This document shows, piece after piece, positions 1 through 7,510 of a stretch of DNA of 11,737 bases. The DNA comes from Hyphomicrobiales bacterium (lineage in GTDB: Bacteria > Pseudomonadota > Alphaproteobacteria > Rhizobiales > Devosiaceae), in the NCBI GenBank assembly GCA_015487515.1, contig WFPQ01000175.1, positions 1-11,737 on the forward strand, given 5' to 3'. Within the stretch, counting starts at the first letter, position 1, and each line of letters begins with the position of its first letter. The notes under the pieces are model-generated. The model worked only from the letters and a program-made list of their open reading frames with translations. It was not told the DNA's origin and ran no database searches. The translations under genes were made by a program, and so were the position numbers.

Positions 1-350
1 CGGGCATCGACGATTATGGAGAACGGACCTCCGGTCCTGCCCAGGGAAAGGGCAAGCAGATTTGGAATTCCGATCACCGGAATCTTAAGGGCCAGGCCCA
101 GGCCCCGGGCGGCCGATATGCCGATTCTCAGACCGGTAAACGATCCGGGACCTACCGTTACGCCTATCCTGTCCAGGTGGGCATATTTTATGAAATTCTG
201 CTCTAAAAGTCCTGCAATTTCTTCAAACATCACCTCCGCATGGCCCCGGGGCATGGATTTTGAAAAAACATGATCCCTTCCATCAAGGCGAAGACATAAC
301 TGCAGCATGGCCCCGGAAGTATCCATGGCCAGAATGGTATCATTGCTCAT
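1..350 (-). CDS. tsaB: tRNA threonylcarbamoyladenosine biosynthesis protein TsaB, 3' part missing
   Basis: TsaB is the non-catalytic partner of TsaD in the cytoplasmic complex that places t6A on A37 of ANN-decoding tRNAs. I translated 116 residues from an ATG at 350; the window edge cuts the rest, which would be roughly half of a usual TsaB. The family hallmark GPGSFTGLRIG is at residues 67-77, followed by the helix SAARGLGLAL. The N-terminal strand ILAMDTSG (6-13) is the ASKHA-fold phosphate-1 loop region. No strong Shine-Dalgarno precedes the ATG, but the protein begins exactly where homologues begin. It follows nfuA on the same strand with a 174-bp gap. In many Alphaproteobacteria tsaB is followed by rimI, which would lie outside this window. 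The identification is secure; only the missing C-terminus cannot be judged. Confidence 0.93.
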   Translation of the reverse strand, partial: MSNDTILAMDTSGAMLQLCLRLDGRDHVFSKSMPRGHAEVMFEEIAGLLEQNFIKYAHLDRIGVTVGPGSFTGLRIGISAARGLGLALKIPVIGIPNLLALSLGRTGGPFSIIVDA

Positions 351-384
351 TGGCTTTGTCCGGCGGTCTGTTTGCCCGTTCTTT

Positions 385-406
385 GTCGGGATGCAGCATA
401 CCCGAC
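385..406 (-). other. Intergenic hairpin between nfuA and tsaB
   Basis: On the minus strand arms GTCGGG and CCCGAC enclose ATG/CAT, giving nine pairs with one bulged T and a CTG loop. It sits about 35 bp before the tsaB start and about 120 bp after the nfuA stop. No T-run follows it on either strand, so it does not look like an intrinsic terminator. It could be an mRNA stability or processing element, or chance. Confidence 0.3.
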
Positions 407-524
407 GCCGCAAGGCAAGACCAGCGGCAAGGTTTTCTGTCCTGTCGTCTTTCTTGAAGTCGTCCCTGGCATGGTTGCCTTCTGCAGGACCACGACTGGG
501 ATTGATTGCGTCAGATCACCCCTA

Positions 525-1091
525 TCAGGCCACCTGCTGTACTTCCTGAACGCCGGGCACAAAATGGCGCAGCAGGTTTTCTATGCCGTTTTTAAGGGTT
601 GCCGTCGAAGAGGGGCATCCCGCACAGGCCCCTTGCATCTTGAGGAAAACCACCCCCTCCCGGAACCCGCGAAAGATGATGTCGCCTCCATCCATGGCGA
701 CGGCGGGGCGAACTCTGGTTTCAAGCAGCTCCTTGATTATCTCGACCATTTCGGTGTCGGCCTCATCAAAGAATTCCTCTTCCAGGTCCTGGGTTCCATC
801 GGAAGTGCCTTCCTTCAAGATCGGCTTGCCGGAAAGAAAGTGCTCCATGATGGCCCCCAGGATCGCCGGTTTTATGTGGGACCATTCGGCATCGTCCTTG
901 GTGACCGAAATGAAGTCGGAACCAAGAAAAACCCCGGTTACTCCATTGATTTGAAACAATTCTTCACCCAGGGGGGAAATTGCAGCCTCGGCCGGATCAC
1001 GAAATTCCCGCGGCTGCCCCTCAAGAACCTGGCGGCCGGGCAGGAACTTCAGGGTAGAAGGGTTGGGTGTTGCTTCAGTCTGAATGAACAT
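525..1091 (-). CDS. nfuA: NfuA-type Fe-S cluster carrier (NifU-like, Nfu_N plus NifU C-terminal domain)
   Basis: A 188-residue cytoplasmic scaffold/carrier that binds a [4Fe-4S] cluster at a dimer interface and hands it to apo-proteins. The first about 90 residues form the Nfu_N domain (MFIQTEATPNPSTLKF at the start, typical of alphaproteobacterial and mitochondrial NFU1 proteins). An acidic linker (about 94-112) leads to the NifU C-terminal domain with RPAVAMDGGDI (128-138) and the ligand motif C156-A-G-C159. Length and domain order are normal for the NFU1 class and differ from E. coli NfuA, which has a degenerate A-type N-domain. The ATG at 1091 has AGGA about 10 nt upstream and begins where homologues do. 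A promoter candidate lies about 95 bp upstream, so the gene may be transcribed apart from usp. Its neighbour tsaB is commonly adjacent in Alphaproteobacteria. Confidence 0.95.
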   Translation of the reverse strand: MFIQTEATPNPSTLKFLPGRQVLEGQPREFRDPAEAAISPLGEELFQINGVTGVFLGSDFISVTKDDAEWSHIKPAILGAIMEHFLSGKPILKEGTSDGTQDLEEEFFDEADTEMVEIIKELLETRVRPAVAMDGGDIIFRGFREGVVFLKMQGACAGCPSSTATLKNGIENLLRHFVPGVQEVQQVA

Positions 1092-1184
1092 TTCGATCTT
1101 GTCCTGTGTCTAACCACATCTTTTCGGTTACATTACCATTGCAGATCGGCAATTTGCAAAGATTAGAACCATTCCAATATGGGC

Positions 1185-1213
1185 AATATAGGTCTGCCGT
1201 GAAAAAAAGTGAA
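1185..1213 (-). promoter_or_regulatory. Candidate sigma-70 promoter for nfuA
   Basis: On the minus strand TTCACT (1208-1213) and TATATT (1185-1190) are separated by 17 bp. TATATT matches the -10 consensus at 5 of 6 positions and TTCACT matches the -35 at 4 of 6. Transcription would start near 1178, giving a leader of about 87 nt before nfuA. It lies in the 195-bp gap after usp. Seen by eye only. Confidence 0.5.
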
Positions 1214-1286
1214 GGGAAAAACCTATTTCGTTTCATTCAGGTGCCTGTCTTGACGCCATATGTTCCGTTGCAGGCAAATCAGGAGT

Positions 1287-1781
1287 CTAGCACAGGGAAA
1301 TTATGTGTTCATCGCTGACGCCGCCGGGAATTATGGTGACCGGAATTGGCAGGGCATTGGCGCCCCGTCCCGCAAAGGCCGATACCAGGGGGCCCGGCCC
1401 TTCGGAGGAGGTTCCCGCCGCCAGCACCAGGATTGCGATATCCTTGTCCTCATTGATCAGGGCTTCTATTTCTTCGGCCTTTCTGCCCTCGCGCACGTGT
1501 TTTTCGACCTTTATGTCCCCGATCTCCTTGATGCGCCTTTCCCGTTCATCCAGCAGTTCCTCGGCCTTTTCAATGGCCTCGGCCCGCAACACGTTTTCAA
1601 CGCCGAGCCAGTGCTGAAACTGTTCATTGCCTATTATCGACAGCAGGGCCACGGTTCCGCCGGTACGCAGGACCCGATAGGCGGCAAAGGTCACTGCCCG
1701 GTCGCATTCGTCCGTTTCGTCAATCACCACCAGGAACTTGCGTTTGTATTCGCCCTTGCAGGCTTCATTGTATTTGCTCAT
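1287..1781 (-). CDS. Universal stress protein, UspA family
   Basis: A 164-residue single-domain Usp protein, expected to be a soluble dimer of the alpha/beta nucleotide-binding-like fold, induced by stress or growth arrest. The first strand KFLVVIDETDEC (15-26) is the classic opening with the Asp of the nucleotide site. The charged helix at about 65-88 and the final strand LPIPVTIIPG (144-153) also fit. The ATP loop of UspA-like members is G-2x-G-9x-G-(S/T). Here G128 and G138 keep the nine-residue spacing, but R139 replaces Ser/Thr and the first Gly is absent, so ATP binding cannot be assumed. I chose the ATG at 1781 because homologues begin just before this strand. A GTG at 1862 would add 27 residues that do not look like a Usp N-terminus. 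It follows trpS and precedes nfuA, and the trio is usual in Alphaproteobacteria. Confidence 0.88.
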   Translation of the reverse strand: MSKYNEACKGEYKRKFLVVIDETDECDRAVTFAAYRVLRTGGTVALLSIIGNEQFQHWLGVENVLRAEAIEKAEELLDERERRIKEIGDIKVEKHVREGRKAEEIEALINEDKDIAILVLAAGTSSEGPGPLVSAFAGRGANALPIPVTIIPGGVSDEHIISLC

Positions 1782-1814
1782 GACCAACACCGCCAGATTT
1801 TGCCTGTTATATTG

Positions 1815-1846
1815 CACATGCTGACACACATGCTGGCATTTTGCCA
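1815..1846 (-). repeat. Direct repeat and small hairpin in the usp leader
   Basis: CACATGCTG (plus strand) occurs at 1815-1823 and again at 1827-1835, a 12-bp period. It runs directly into an inverted repeat TGGCA-TTT-TGCCA at 1834-1846, which borders an A7 tract on the plus strand (T7 on the minus strand, before the hairpin). All of it lies within 65 bp upstream of the chosen usp start. Because the T-run precedes rather than follows the stem in the direction of transcription, it is not a terminator of trpS. It could be an operator or a leader structure. Confidence 0.35.
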
Positions 1847-1880
1847 AAAAAACAGCAAGCACATTGCAATTTTTGTAATG

Positions 1881-1908
1881 TTTATAGCAATTTAGCTGAT
1901 AAATCCAA
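1881..1908 (-). promoter_or_regulatory. Candidate promoter for usp overlapping the trpS stop
   Basis: On the minus strand TTGGAT (1903-1908) and TATAAA (1881-1886) are 16 bp apart. The -10 matches at 5 of 6 positions; the -35 keeps only TTG. The -35 lies within the last codons of trpS. It would give a leader of about 95 nt containing the hairpin and repeat just upstream of usp. Confidence 0.33.
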
Positions 1909-2926
1909 CAATTTTGCGCACCTGTTTCATGGTGTCCTCGGCCATCACCCTGGCCCGGTCGGCCCCCTCTTTCAGGATTTTTTCTATCATGTCCGGTTCG
2001 GCCAGGTAGCGGCGCATTTCCATGGCGATCGGGGCGAGCCGGTCCACGGCCAGTTCTGCAAGGGCGGGCTTGAAGGTTCCAAATCCCTTGCCGCCGAACT
2101 GGTCAAGAACCTCCTGCTGGGAAATATCGGCAAGGGCCGCATAGATCCCCACCAGGTTTGCCGCCTCCAGGCGTCCTTTGAGCCCGGCAACTTCGCTCGG
2201 CAGCGGTTCGGGGTCCGATTTTGCCTTTCGGATTTTTCTGGCAATGGAATCCGCATCGTCGAGCATGTAGATGGTGGCCATGTCCGAAGCTTCGGATTTT
2301 GACATTTTCCTGGTGCCGTCCCGCAGGGACAGTACCCGGGTTGCCGGTCCGGTTATCACCGGTTCGGAAAGGGGGAAGAAATCCCCGTCAAGGTGGTTTC
2401 TGCTGATGGATGCGGCAAAGTCATTGTTGAATTTTTGCGCGATGTCCCGGGTCAGTTCCAGGTGTTGTTTCTGGTCTTCGCCAACCGGGACATGGGTGGC
2501 CTTGTACAGCAGTATGTCGGCTGCCATCAGCGACGGATAGGCAAACAGGCCAAGGGAGACGTTTTGAGAGTTCTTGCCTGCCTTGTCCTTGAACTGGGTC
2601 ATGCGCTGCATCCAGCCCATGCGGGCAACGCAGTTGAATATCCAGGCCAGTTCTGCGTGCTGATGTACCTGGGACTGGTTGAAGATTATGTGTTTTTCAG
2701 GGTCTACCCCGGCTGCCAGGTAGGCGGCGGCAACCTCGTGGGTGGCCTTTTCCAGGTCTTGCGGGTCCTGCCATACGGTGATCGCATGCAGATCGACCAC
2801 GCAATAGATGCAGGCATGGGTTTCTTGCAGGGGAACGAAGCGTTTTATGGCGCCAAGATAGTTTCCCAGGTGCAAATCACCGGAAGGCTTGATGCCGGAA
2901 AATACACGGGGGGCGAAACTGCTCAT
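1892..2926 (-). CDS. trpS: Tryptophanyl-tRNA synthetase
   Basis: Class Ic aminoacyl-tRNA synthetase that charges tRNA-Trp with tryptophan using ATP in the cytoplasm. With the start at 2926 the protein has 344 residues, normal for bacterial TrpRS. The HIGH-type signature is PSGDLHLGN (14-22). The substrate-pocket segment [19 protein letters not shown] spans about 134-152. The KMSKS loop is at 207-211. The reading frame stays open upstream to 3016, but those 30 extra residues are not TrpRS-like. The ATG at 2926 has AGGA 8 nt upstream, and the protein then begins [17 protein letters not shown], as homologues do. It lies 223 bp after murJ with a possible own promoter at about 2987-3016. I see no obvious T-box or leader peptide with Trp codons upstream. 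Confidence 0.97.
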   Translation of the reverse strand: MSSFAPRVFSGIKPSGDLHLGNYLGAIKRFVPLQETHACIYCVVDLHAITVWQDPQDLEKATHEVAAAYLAAGVDPEKHIIFNQSQVHQHAELAWIFNCVARMGWMQRMTQFKDKAGKNSQNVSLGLFAYPSLMAADILLYKATHVPVGEDQKQHLELTRDIAQKFNNDFAASISRNHLDGDFFPLSEPVITGPATRVLSLRDGTRKMSKSEASDMATIYMLDDADSIARKIRKAKSDPEPLPSEVAGLKGRLEAANLVGIYAALADISQQEVLDQFGGKGFGTFKPALAELAVDRLAPIAMEMRRYLAEPDMIEKILKEGADRARVMAEDTMKQVRKIVGFIS

Positions 2927-2934
2927 CTGCAAAA

Positions 2935-2938
2935 TCCT
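2935..2938 (-). promoter_or_regulatory. Ribosome binding site supporting the trpS start
   Basis: AGGA on the minus strand lies 8 nt before the ATG at 2926. It is what decides between this start and the open but unlikely extension to 3016. Confidence 0.6.
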
Positions 2939-2986
2939 GTAATCTGTTCCCTGCAATTTCTTCAGGGTCTGGCAATTCATCGTGGA

Positions 2987-3016
2987 GTTATTGCCCGCAA
3001 AAACCGGGTTTGGCAA
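2987..3016 (-). promoter_or_regulatory. Weak candidate promoter for trpS
   Basis: On the minus strand TTGCCA (3011-3016) matches the -35 at 5 of 6 positions, and AATAAC (2987-2992) matches the -10 at 4 of 6 with 18-bp spacing. The spacer contains a short CCCG/CGGG inverted repeat. The 223-bp murJ-trpS gap makes a promoter here plausible; the match alone is modest. Confidence 0.3.
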
Positions 3017-3149
3017 GGGTCGGGGTGCAATGGCTGCCCTGTCAGGTCCTTGGTGTCCTGGTGGTATTTATTCCCCTATCTTCTTTCGGGCCCGGCCGGT
3101 TCGTGGCATTCATGTCTGCATTCGATGGCTTGCTCAGGTTCCCCGGCCG

Positions 3150-4709
3150 TTACTTCAGGGATTTGAGCTGTTGGGGCAATTGTTTGAAACTGATCACTCC
3201 GAACAGGCGCAATATCAGGAAATATGCGATCATTCCCGTGCCAAGCACCAGTCCCAGGGTGCCGAACTGCAACAGGGAAGATGCGGGATCATAAAGGGGT
3301 CCGGCGGCCAGCCTGCCCGATATCCACAGGATGCCGGCCATCAGCAGGCTGGCGATTATGAACATCAGGTGATTGTACAGCTCCCTGCTGGCCATGGAAA
3401 AGTGCCCGCGCCAGGCCAGGATTCCCATCAGGAACAGGGCATTGAACCAGGCTGCGATACTGGTGGCAATGGCAATGGCCGTCTGGGCCAGGGCCGGGAA
3501 CAGCAACAGGGAAATTCCGATATTGATGAGCACGGAAACCGCCGCCAGGATGGTCGGGGTCATGGTATCTTCCCGGGCAAAGAACCCGGGCTGAAACACC
3601 TTTATCAGAACGAAGGCCGGCAGTCCGATGGAAAAGGCACCAAGGGCCGAAGCCGTGGCAAGGGTTGCCGTGTTGTCAAAGGCTCCGCGCTCGAACAGGA
3701 CCTGGATTATGGGCCTGGCCATGATGAAAAGGGCAGCGGAGGCGGGCAGGCCCAGCATCATGGCCAGGAACAGGGATTTTTCCTGGGCCCGGGCCGCCAT
3801 TTTCGGGCGGTTTCCCTTCAGGTGCCGGGAGAGTTCGGGCAGCAGGACCACGCCTATGGCAATGCCTATTATGCCAAGGGGTAGCTGATAAAGACGGTCC
3901 GCGTAATAAAGGTATGAAATGGCGCTGGCGGCACCGGAAGCAATGACCGTGCCGATGAAAATGTTGATCTGGGTGATGCCGCCGGAAAACATCACCGGCA
4001 GGGCCAGGGAAAAGAATCTCCCGATATCCTTGCCCGGAACCGGCCAGGCAAGGGATGGAAACATTCCGGTTCTGTAAAGGGCCCAGACCACGATGGCTAT
4101 CTGGGCAAATCCCCCGGTTATTACTCCCAGGGCCAGGAAAACCGCACTTGCCGGCTTGTCGCCTGCAAGGAACACCATCAGGCCCAGGATCAGAATCAGG
4201 ACTATGTTCAGCATTACCGGGGCAAAGGCGGCCGCCAGAAATTTGCCCAGCCCGTTCAGCATGGCCCCGTAGGCCGACATCATGGACATCAGGGCCAGGT
4301 AGGGAAAGCAGATCCGGGCCAGAAGCACCGTGAAGTCGAACTTTTGCTTGTCCGTGACAAATCCGGGTACGAACCATGCCATGATCCGGGGCATGAAAAT
4401 CTCGGTCAGAACCAGGAGCGCGAACAGGAACAGGGCCAGCCAGGAAATGATTTTTCTTGCAAAGCGGCGGGCTTCCCTTTCTCCTTTTCTTTCCAGCACT
4501 CCGGCGAACAGGGGAATGAATGCCGCATTGAACGCCCCTTCGGCAAACAGGCGCCTGAACAGGTTGGGAAACCTGAAAGCGGCAAAAAAGGCGTCCGCCG
4601 CCATCGATGTGCCAAGTACTCCGGCAATCAGAATATCGCGGATAAAGCCCAATATTCTTGAAAGCAGGGTCATGGACCCGACGGAGAAGAAATTCCGGTA
4701 AAGGTTCAT
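3150..4709 (-). CDS. murJ: Lipid II flippase MurJ (MviN)
   Basis: A 519-residue inner-membrane protein of the MOP superfamily that moves lipid II across the cytoplasmic membrane for peptidoglycan synthesis. The whole chain alternates hydrophobic segments consistent with 14 transmembrane helices, and the length matches the family (about 510-520). The N-terminus LSRILGFIRDILIAGVLG is the MviN signature. Residues known to matter in E. coli MurJ are present at the same or nearly the same numbers: R18, R24, D39, R52, and R272 (E. coli R270) in YYADRLYQLPLGI. The start codon overlaps the glnD stop as ATGA (4706-4709), so translation is probably coupled to glnD. The gene ends 223 bp before trpS. Confidence 0.97.
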   Translation of the reverse strand: MNLYRNFFSVGSMTLLSRILGFIRDILIAGVLGTSMAADAFFAAFRFPNLFRRLFAEGAFNAAFIPLFAGVLERKGEREARRFARKIISWLALFLFALLVLTEIFMPRIMAWFVPGFVTDKQKFDFTVLLARICFPYLALMSMMSAYGAMLNGLGKFLAAAFAPVMLNIVLILILGLMVFLAGDKPASAVFLALGVITGGFAQIAIVVWALYRTGMFPSLAWPVPGKDIGRFFSLALPVMFSGGITQINIFIGTVIASGAASAISYLYYADRLYQLPLGIIGIAIGVVLLPELSRHLKGNRPKMAARAQEKSLFLAMMLGLPASAALFIMARPIIQVLFERGAFDNTATLATASALGAFSIGLPAFVLIKVFQPGFFAREDTMTPTILAAVSVLINIGISLLLFPALAQTAIAIATSIAAWFNALFLMGILAWRGHFSMASRELYNHLMFIIASLLMAGILWISGRLAAGPLYDPASSLLQFGTLGLVLGTGMIAYFLILRLFGVISFKQLPQQLKSLK

Positions 4710-7510
4710 GCTTTATCCGTTTTTGAAGCCGGTACAGATTCCAGGACCTTTAACAATCGTTCCTTTATCTTTTTCTGGCGCTCCGGGTCTTTTATCTTGG
4801 TCCCGGTCAGGTCGGTGACATAAAATACATCCACTGCCTTTTCCCCGTAGGTGCCGATATGGGCCGATCCGATGGTCAGGTTGAGATCGGCCAGTTCCCT
4901 GGTCAGGCCATACAGCAGTCCGGCCCGGTCTAGGCCGCAAATTTCAATGACGGTGAATTTTTGCGAAAGGCCGTTGGAAATCTGTATGTCCGGGGGAATG
5001 CTGAATGGCTTGAGGCGCTTGTTCAGGCGGGAATTTATCCCGAGATTGGCCGGAATCCGCCTGGTGCCGGCCAGGAGTTCCCTTACCATTTCTGTTACCC
5101 GCACGGCCCGGACCTTTTCGTCCTCGTCGGAACTGAAGGAACGTCGCAGCCTCAGGGTGTCAAGGGCATGGCCATCGCGCATGGATGAAATATGGGCCCC
5201 CACTATGGAGGCATCGCAAATGGTGCAGGCGGCTGCAATGAATGAAAGCAGCCTTGGGTGATCGGCCGTATAGAACGAAACCTCGGTTATGCCCTCGAAG
5301 GCCTTGATGGAATAATCTCCGGCAAAATCCTGTCCGGCCCGGTCGGCCCTTGCCACCATCTTTGCATGTTCGACCTGCAGGGCCGGGTCGGTTCTGAGCC
5401 AGTAGGGGGAATAATGGCGGGATATATAGGACTTGATGCTGTCTTCATCCCAGCCGCAGTCAAGGGCCAGCAGATCATCACGAAGGGCGGTCTTGATTTC
5501 CAGCAGGCGCTCCTTGTGGCTGACTGCCGAATGGCCGCCCGAAAGCAGCGGCTCGGTCGCATAATAAAGGGATCGCAGCAGGGAGCCTTTCCAGCCGGTC
5601 CAGACCCCGGGGCCGACGGCGCGGATATCGCAGGCCGTCAGTATCATCAGCAGGGCCAGCCGGTTGGGGCTCTGCACGATCTGGGCAAAGGCATGGGCCG
5701 TTTCCGGGTCCTGAATGTCCCGGGACTGGGCAATTTCGGACATGATCAGGTGATATCGGATCAGCCATGCCACCGTTTCTATTTCCGGCGGGCTCAGGCC
5801 GAAGCGGGGGCAGAGTTTGCGGGCCACCTTTTCCCCTGCTATGGAATGGTCTTCTTTTCTGCCCTTGGCTATGTCGTGCAGAAAAAGCGCCACGAACAGC
5901 AGCCTGGTATCGCTAAGGGTCGGCAGCAGTTCATGGGTCAGGGGAAGTTCTTTCTTGTACTGGCCATTGACGATTCCGGCCATGACCCCGACGGAGCGGA
6001 TCAGGTGTTCGTCCACCGTGTAATGATGATACATGTTGAACTGCATCAGGGCGACGATCCGGCCGAATTCCGGGACGAATTTTCCCAGCACCCCGCTTTC
6101 GTTCATGCGGCGCAATATGCGCTCGGTCGATTTGTGATTGGTCAGGATTTCCAGGAACAGCCGGTTGGCCTCCCTGTCATTGCGCAGTTCGGTTGTGATC
6201 AGGCCCAGGGAGCGTGAAATCTGTTTCAGGGCCTCGGGGTGAAACAGTATGTCTTCCCGGGCCGCCAGCCAGAAAATTCGAATGAGGTTGATGGGATTGT
6301 TCCTGAATACCTGGTCCCCGGTGGTGTTTATGCGCCCCCTTTCGACCACGAAGTCCGTTTCTCCTTCGATTTTTCTGGTTCCCTTGTGCCAGTTGGACAG
6401 GAACCGGCCCAGCAGGTCCGGTTTCTTGGCGTGGGAAAATTCCAGGGAAGCGCAGAAAAGCCGGGTGAGATCGCCCACGTCCTTGGCCACCAGGAAATAG
6501 CGCTTCATGAATCTTTCGACGCTCAGCATTCCGGCCCGGTCGGCAAATCCCAGGCGCCGGGCCAGTTCCGGCTGAACGTCAAAATGCAGTTTTTCCTCGG
6601 CCCTTCCGGTCAGAAAGTGCAAGTGGCAGCGCACGCTCCACAAGAAATCCTCGGCCTTTTCGAACACTCGCAATTCGGACCGGGTAAACACTCCCTTTTC
6701 CACCAGTTCGGCGTTCGAATTGACCGAATAAAAATATTTGCCGATCCAGAACAGGGTATTCAGATCGCGAAGTCCTCCCTTGCCGTCCTTGATGTTGGGT
6801 TCGACCACGTATCGGGTATTGCCAATGGCTTCATGGCGTTCATCCCGTTCTGCGAGCTTGGCATCTATGAACTGGGGTCCGGTTCCGGCTACCACTTCGG
6901 CCTGGAAACGATCCACCAGGGTCTTGAACAGCCCGGAATTGCCGGCCAGGAATCTTGATTCCAGGGTGGCTGTGCGCACGGTCATGTCGGTTTTGGCCAT
7001 TTGCAGGCATTCATTCATGGTGCGCACCGCATGGCCCACCTTCTGGCCCAGGTCCCAAAGCATGTACAGCACATATTCAATGGTTGCCTCGCAATGTTTG
7101 CAGGGCTGGGACGGCAGGATGAACAGCAGGTCGATATCGGATCCCGGGGCCAGGGTGCCGCGCCCGTAGCCGCCAACCGCCGCAATGCATATCTGGTGGC
7201 TGTTTCTTTCCCTGTCTTGCAGGAACACGTGGTTTATGGCGAAGGTCAGAATGGCCCTGATTATCTCGTCCTGGGTCAGGCTCAGATTCTGTGCGCAGCG
7301 CACCCCGCGCCCGTTGGCCAGCAGGTCTTCCTGGGTGCTCTTTCTGGCCTTTGCCAGCGTGTTCTTCAGAATTTTCAAGAACATGGATCGCGAGGCCGGG
7401 GAAGCGGGATCGCCATTCCCTGTCTTTTCCAGCAGTTCACGGATTATTTCTTCCGAACTGGTCAGCCTGAAGGCCGTTGCCGGTTTCCTGATTGTTGTCA
7501 TCCTGGTCAT
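4706..7510 (-). CDS. glnD: Bifunctional uridylyltransferase/uridylyl-removing enzyme GlnD
   Basis: A 934-residue cytoplasmic sensor of glutamine that uridylylates PII proteins (GlnB/GlnK) when glutamine is low and removes UMP when it is high. The nucleotidyltransferase domain shows GGYGRGTLAPGSDIDLLF (113-130) with the metal-binding Asp pair D125/D127, then PNIKDGKGGLRDL (238-250). The HD domain carries YHHYTVDEH (494-502), the HD pair H545-D546 in LFLHDIAKG, and D628 in TACDIRAVGP. Two ACT domains follow at about 743-815 and 852-925. All domains look intact. The ATG at 7510 overlaps the mutS stop (ATGA, 7507-7510) and has GGAG 7 nt upstream inside the mutS end; a second ATG three codons later is less likely. 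The murJ start overlaps its stop in the same way. Confidence 0.97.
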   Translation of the reverse strand: MTRMTTIRKPATAFRLTSSEEIIRELLEKTGNGDPASPASRSMFLKILKNTLAKARKSTQEDLLANGRGVRCAQNLSLTQDEIIRAILTFAINHVFLQDRERNSHQICIAAVGGYGRGTLAPGSDIDLLFILPSQPCKHCEATIEYVLYMLWDLGQKVGHAVRTMNECLQMAKTDMTVRTATLESRFLAGNSGLFKTLVDRFQAEVVAGTGPQFIDAKLAERDERHEAIGNTRYVVEPNIKDGKGGLRDLNTLFWIGKYFYSVNSNAELVEKGVFTRSELRVFEKAEDFLWSVRCHLHFLTGRAEEKLHFDVQPELARRLGFADRAGMLSVERFMKRYFLVAKDVGDLTRLFCASLEFSHAKKPDLLGRFLSNWHKGTRKIEGETDFVVERGRINTTGDQVFRNNPINLIRIFWLAAREDILFHPEALKQISRSLGLITTELRNDREANRLFLEILTNHKSTERILRRMNESGVLGKFVPEFGRIVALMQFNMYHHYTVDEHLIRSVGVMAGIVNGQYKKELPLTHELLPTLSDTRLLFVALFLHDIAKGRKEDHSIAGEKVARKLCPRFGLSPPEIETVAWLIRYHLIMSEIAQSRDIQDPETAHAFAQIVQSPNRLALLMILTACDIRAVGPGVWTGWKGSLLRSLYYATEPLLSGGHSAVSHKERLLEIKTALRDDLLALDCGWDEDSIKSYISRHYSPYWLRTDPALQVEHAKMVARADRAGQDFAGDYSIKAFEGITEVSFYTADHPRLLSFIAAACTICDASIVGAHISSMRDGHALDTLRLRRSFSSDEDEKVRAVRVTEMVRELLAGTRRIPANLGINSRLNKRLKPFSIPPDIQISNGLSQKFTVIEICGLDRAGLLYGLTRELADLNLTIGSAHIGTYGEKAVDVFYVTDLTGTKIKDPERQKKIKERLLKVLESVPASKTDKA

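Noticed and set aside
347..562. Minus-strand frame of 71 codons between nfuA and tsaB
   Set aside because: It overlaps the end of nfuA in another frame and the start of tsaB, has no recognisable domain, and contains the intergenic hairpin.
1782..1862. GTG-initiated extension of the universal stress protein
   Set aside because: The added residues (Cys/His-rich) do not fit the family, and the stretch holds a T7 tract, a hairpin and a direct repeat.
2927..3016. N-terminal extension of trpS to 3016
   Set aside because: The extra 30 residues are unlike TrpRS, while the ATG at 2926 has a well-placed AGGA and begins where homologues do.
2982..3884. Plus-strand open frame (300 codons) opposite murJ
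   Set aside because: Very rich in Gln, Gly and His, with no domain; it mirrors murJ hydrophobic codons.
5258..6217. Long plus-strand open frame (319 codons) opposite glnD
   Set aside because: It is antisense to the conserved HD region of glnD, matches no family I recognise, and long antisense frames are expected from the codon bias of this DNA.
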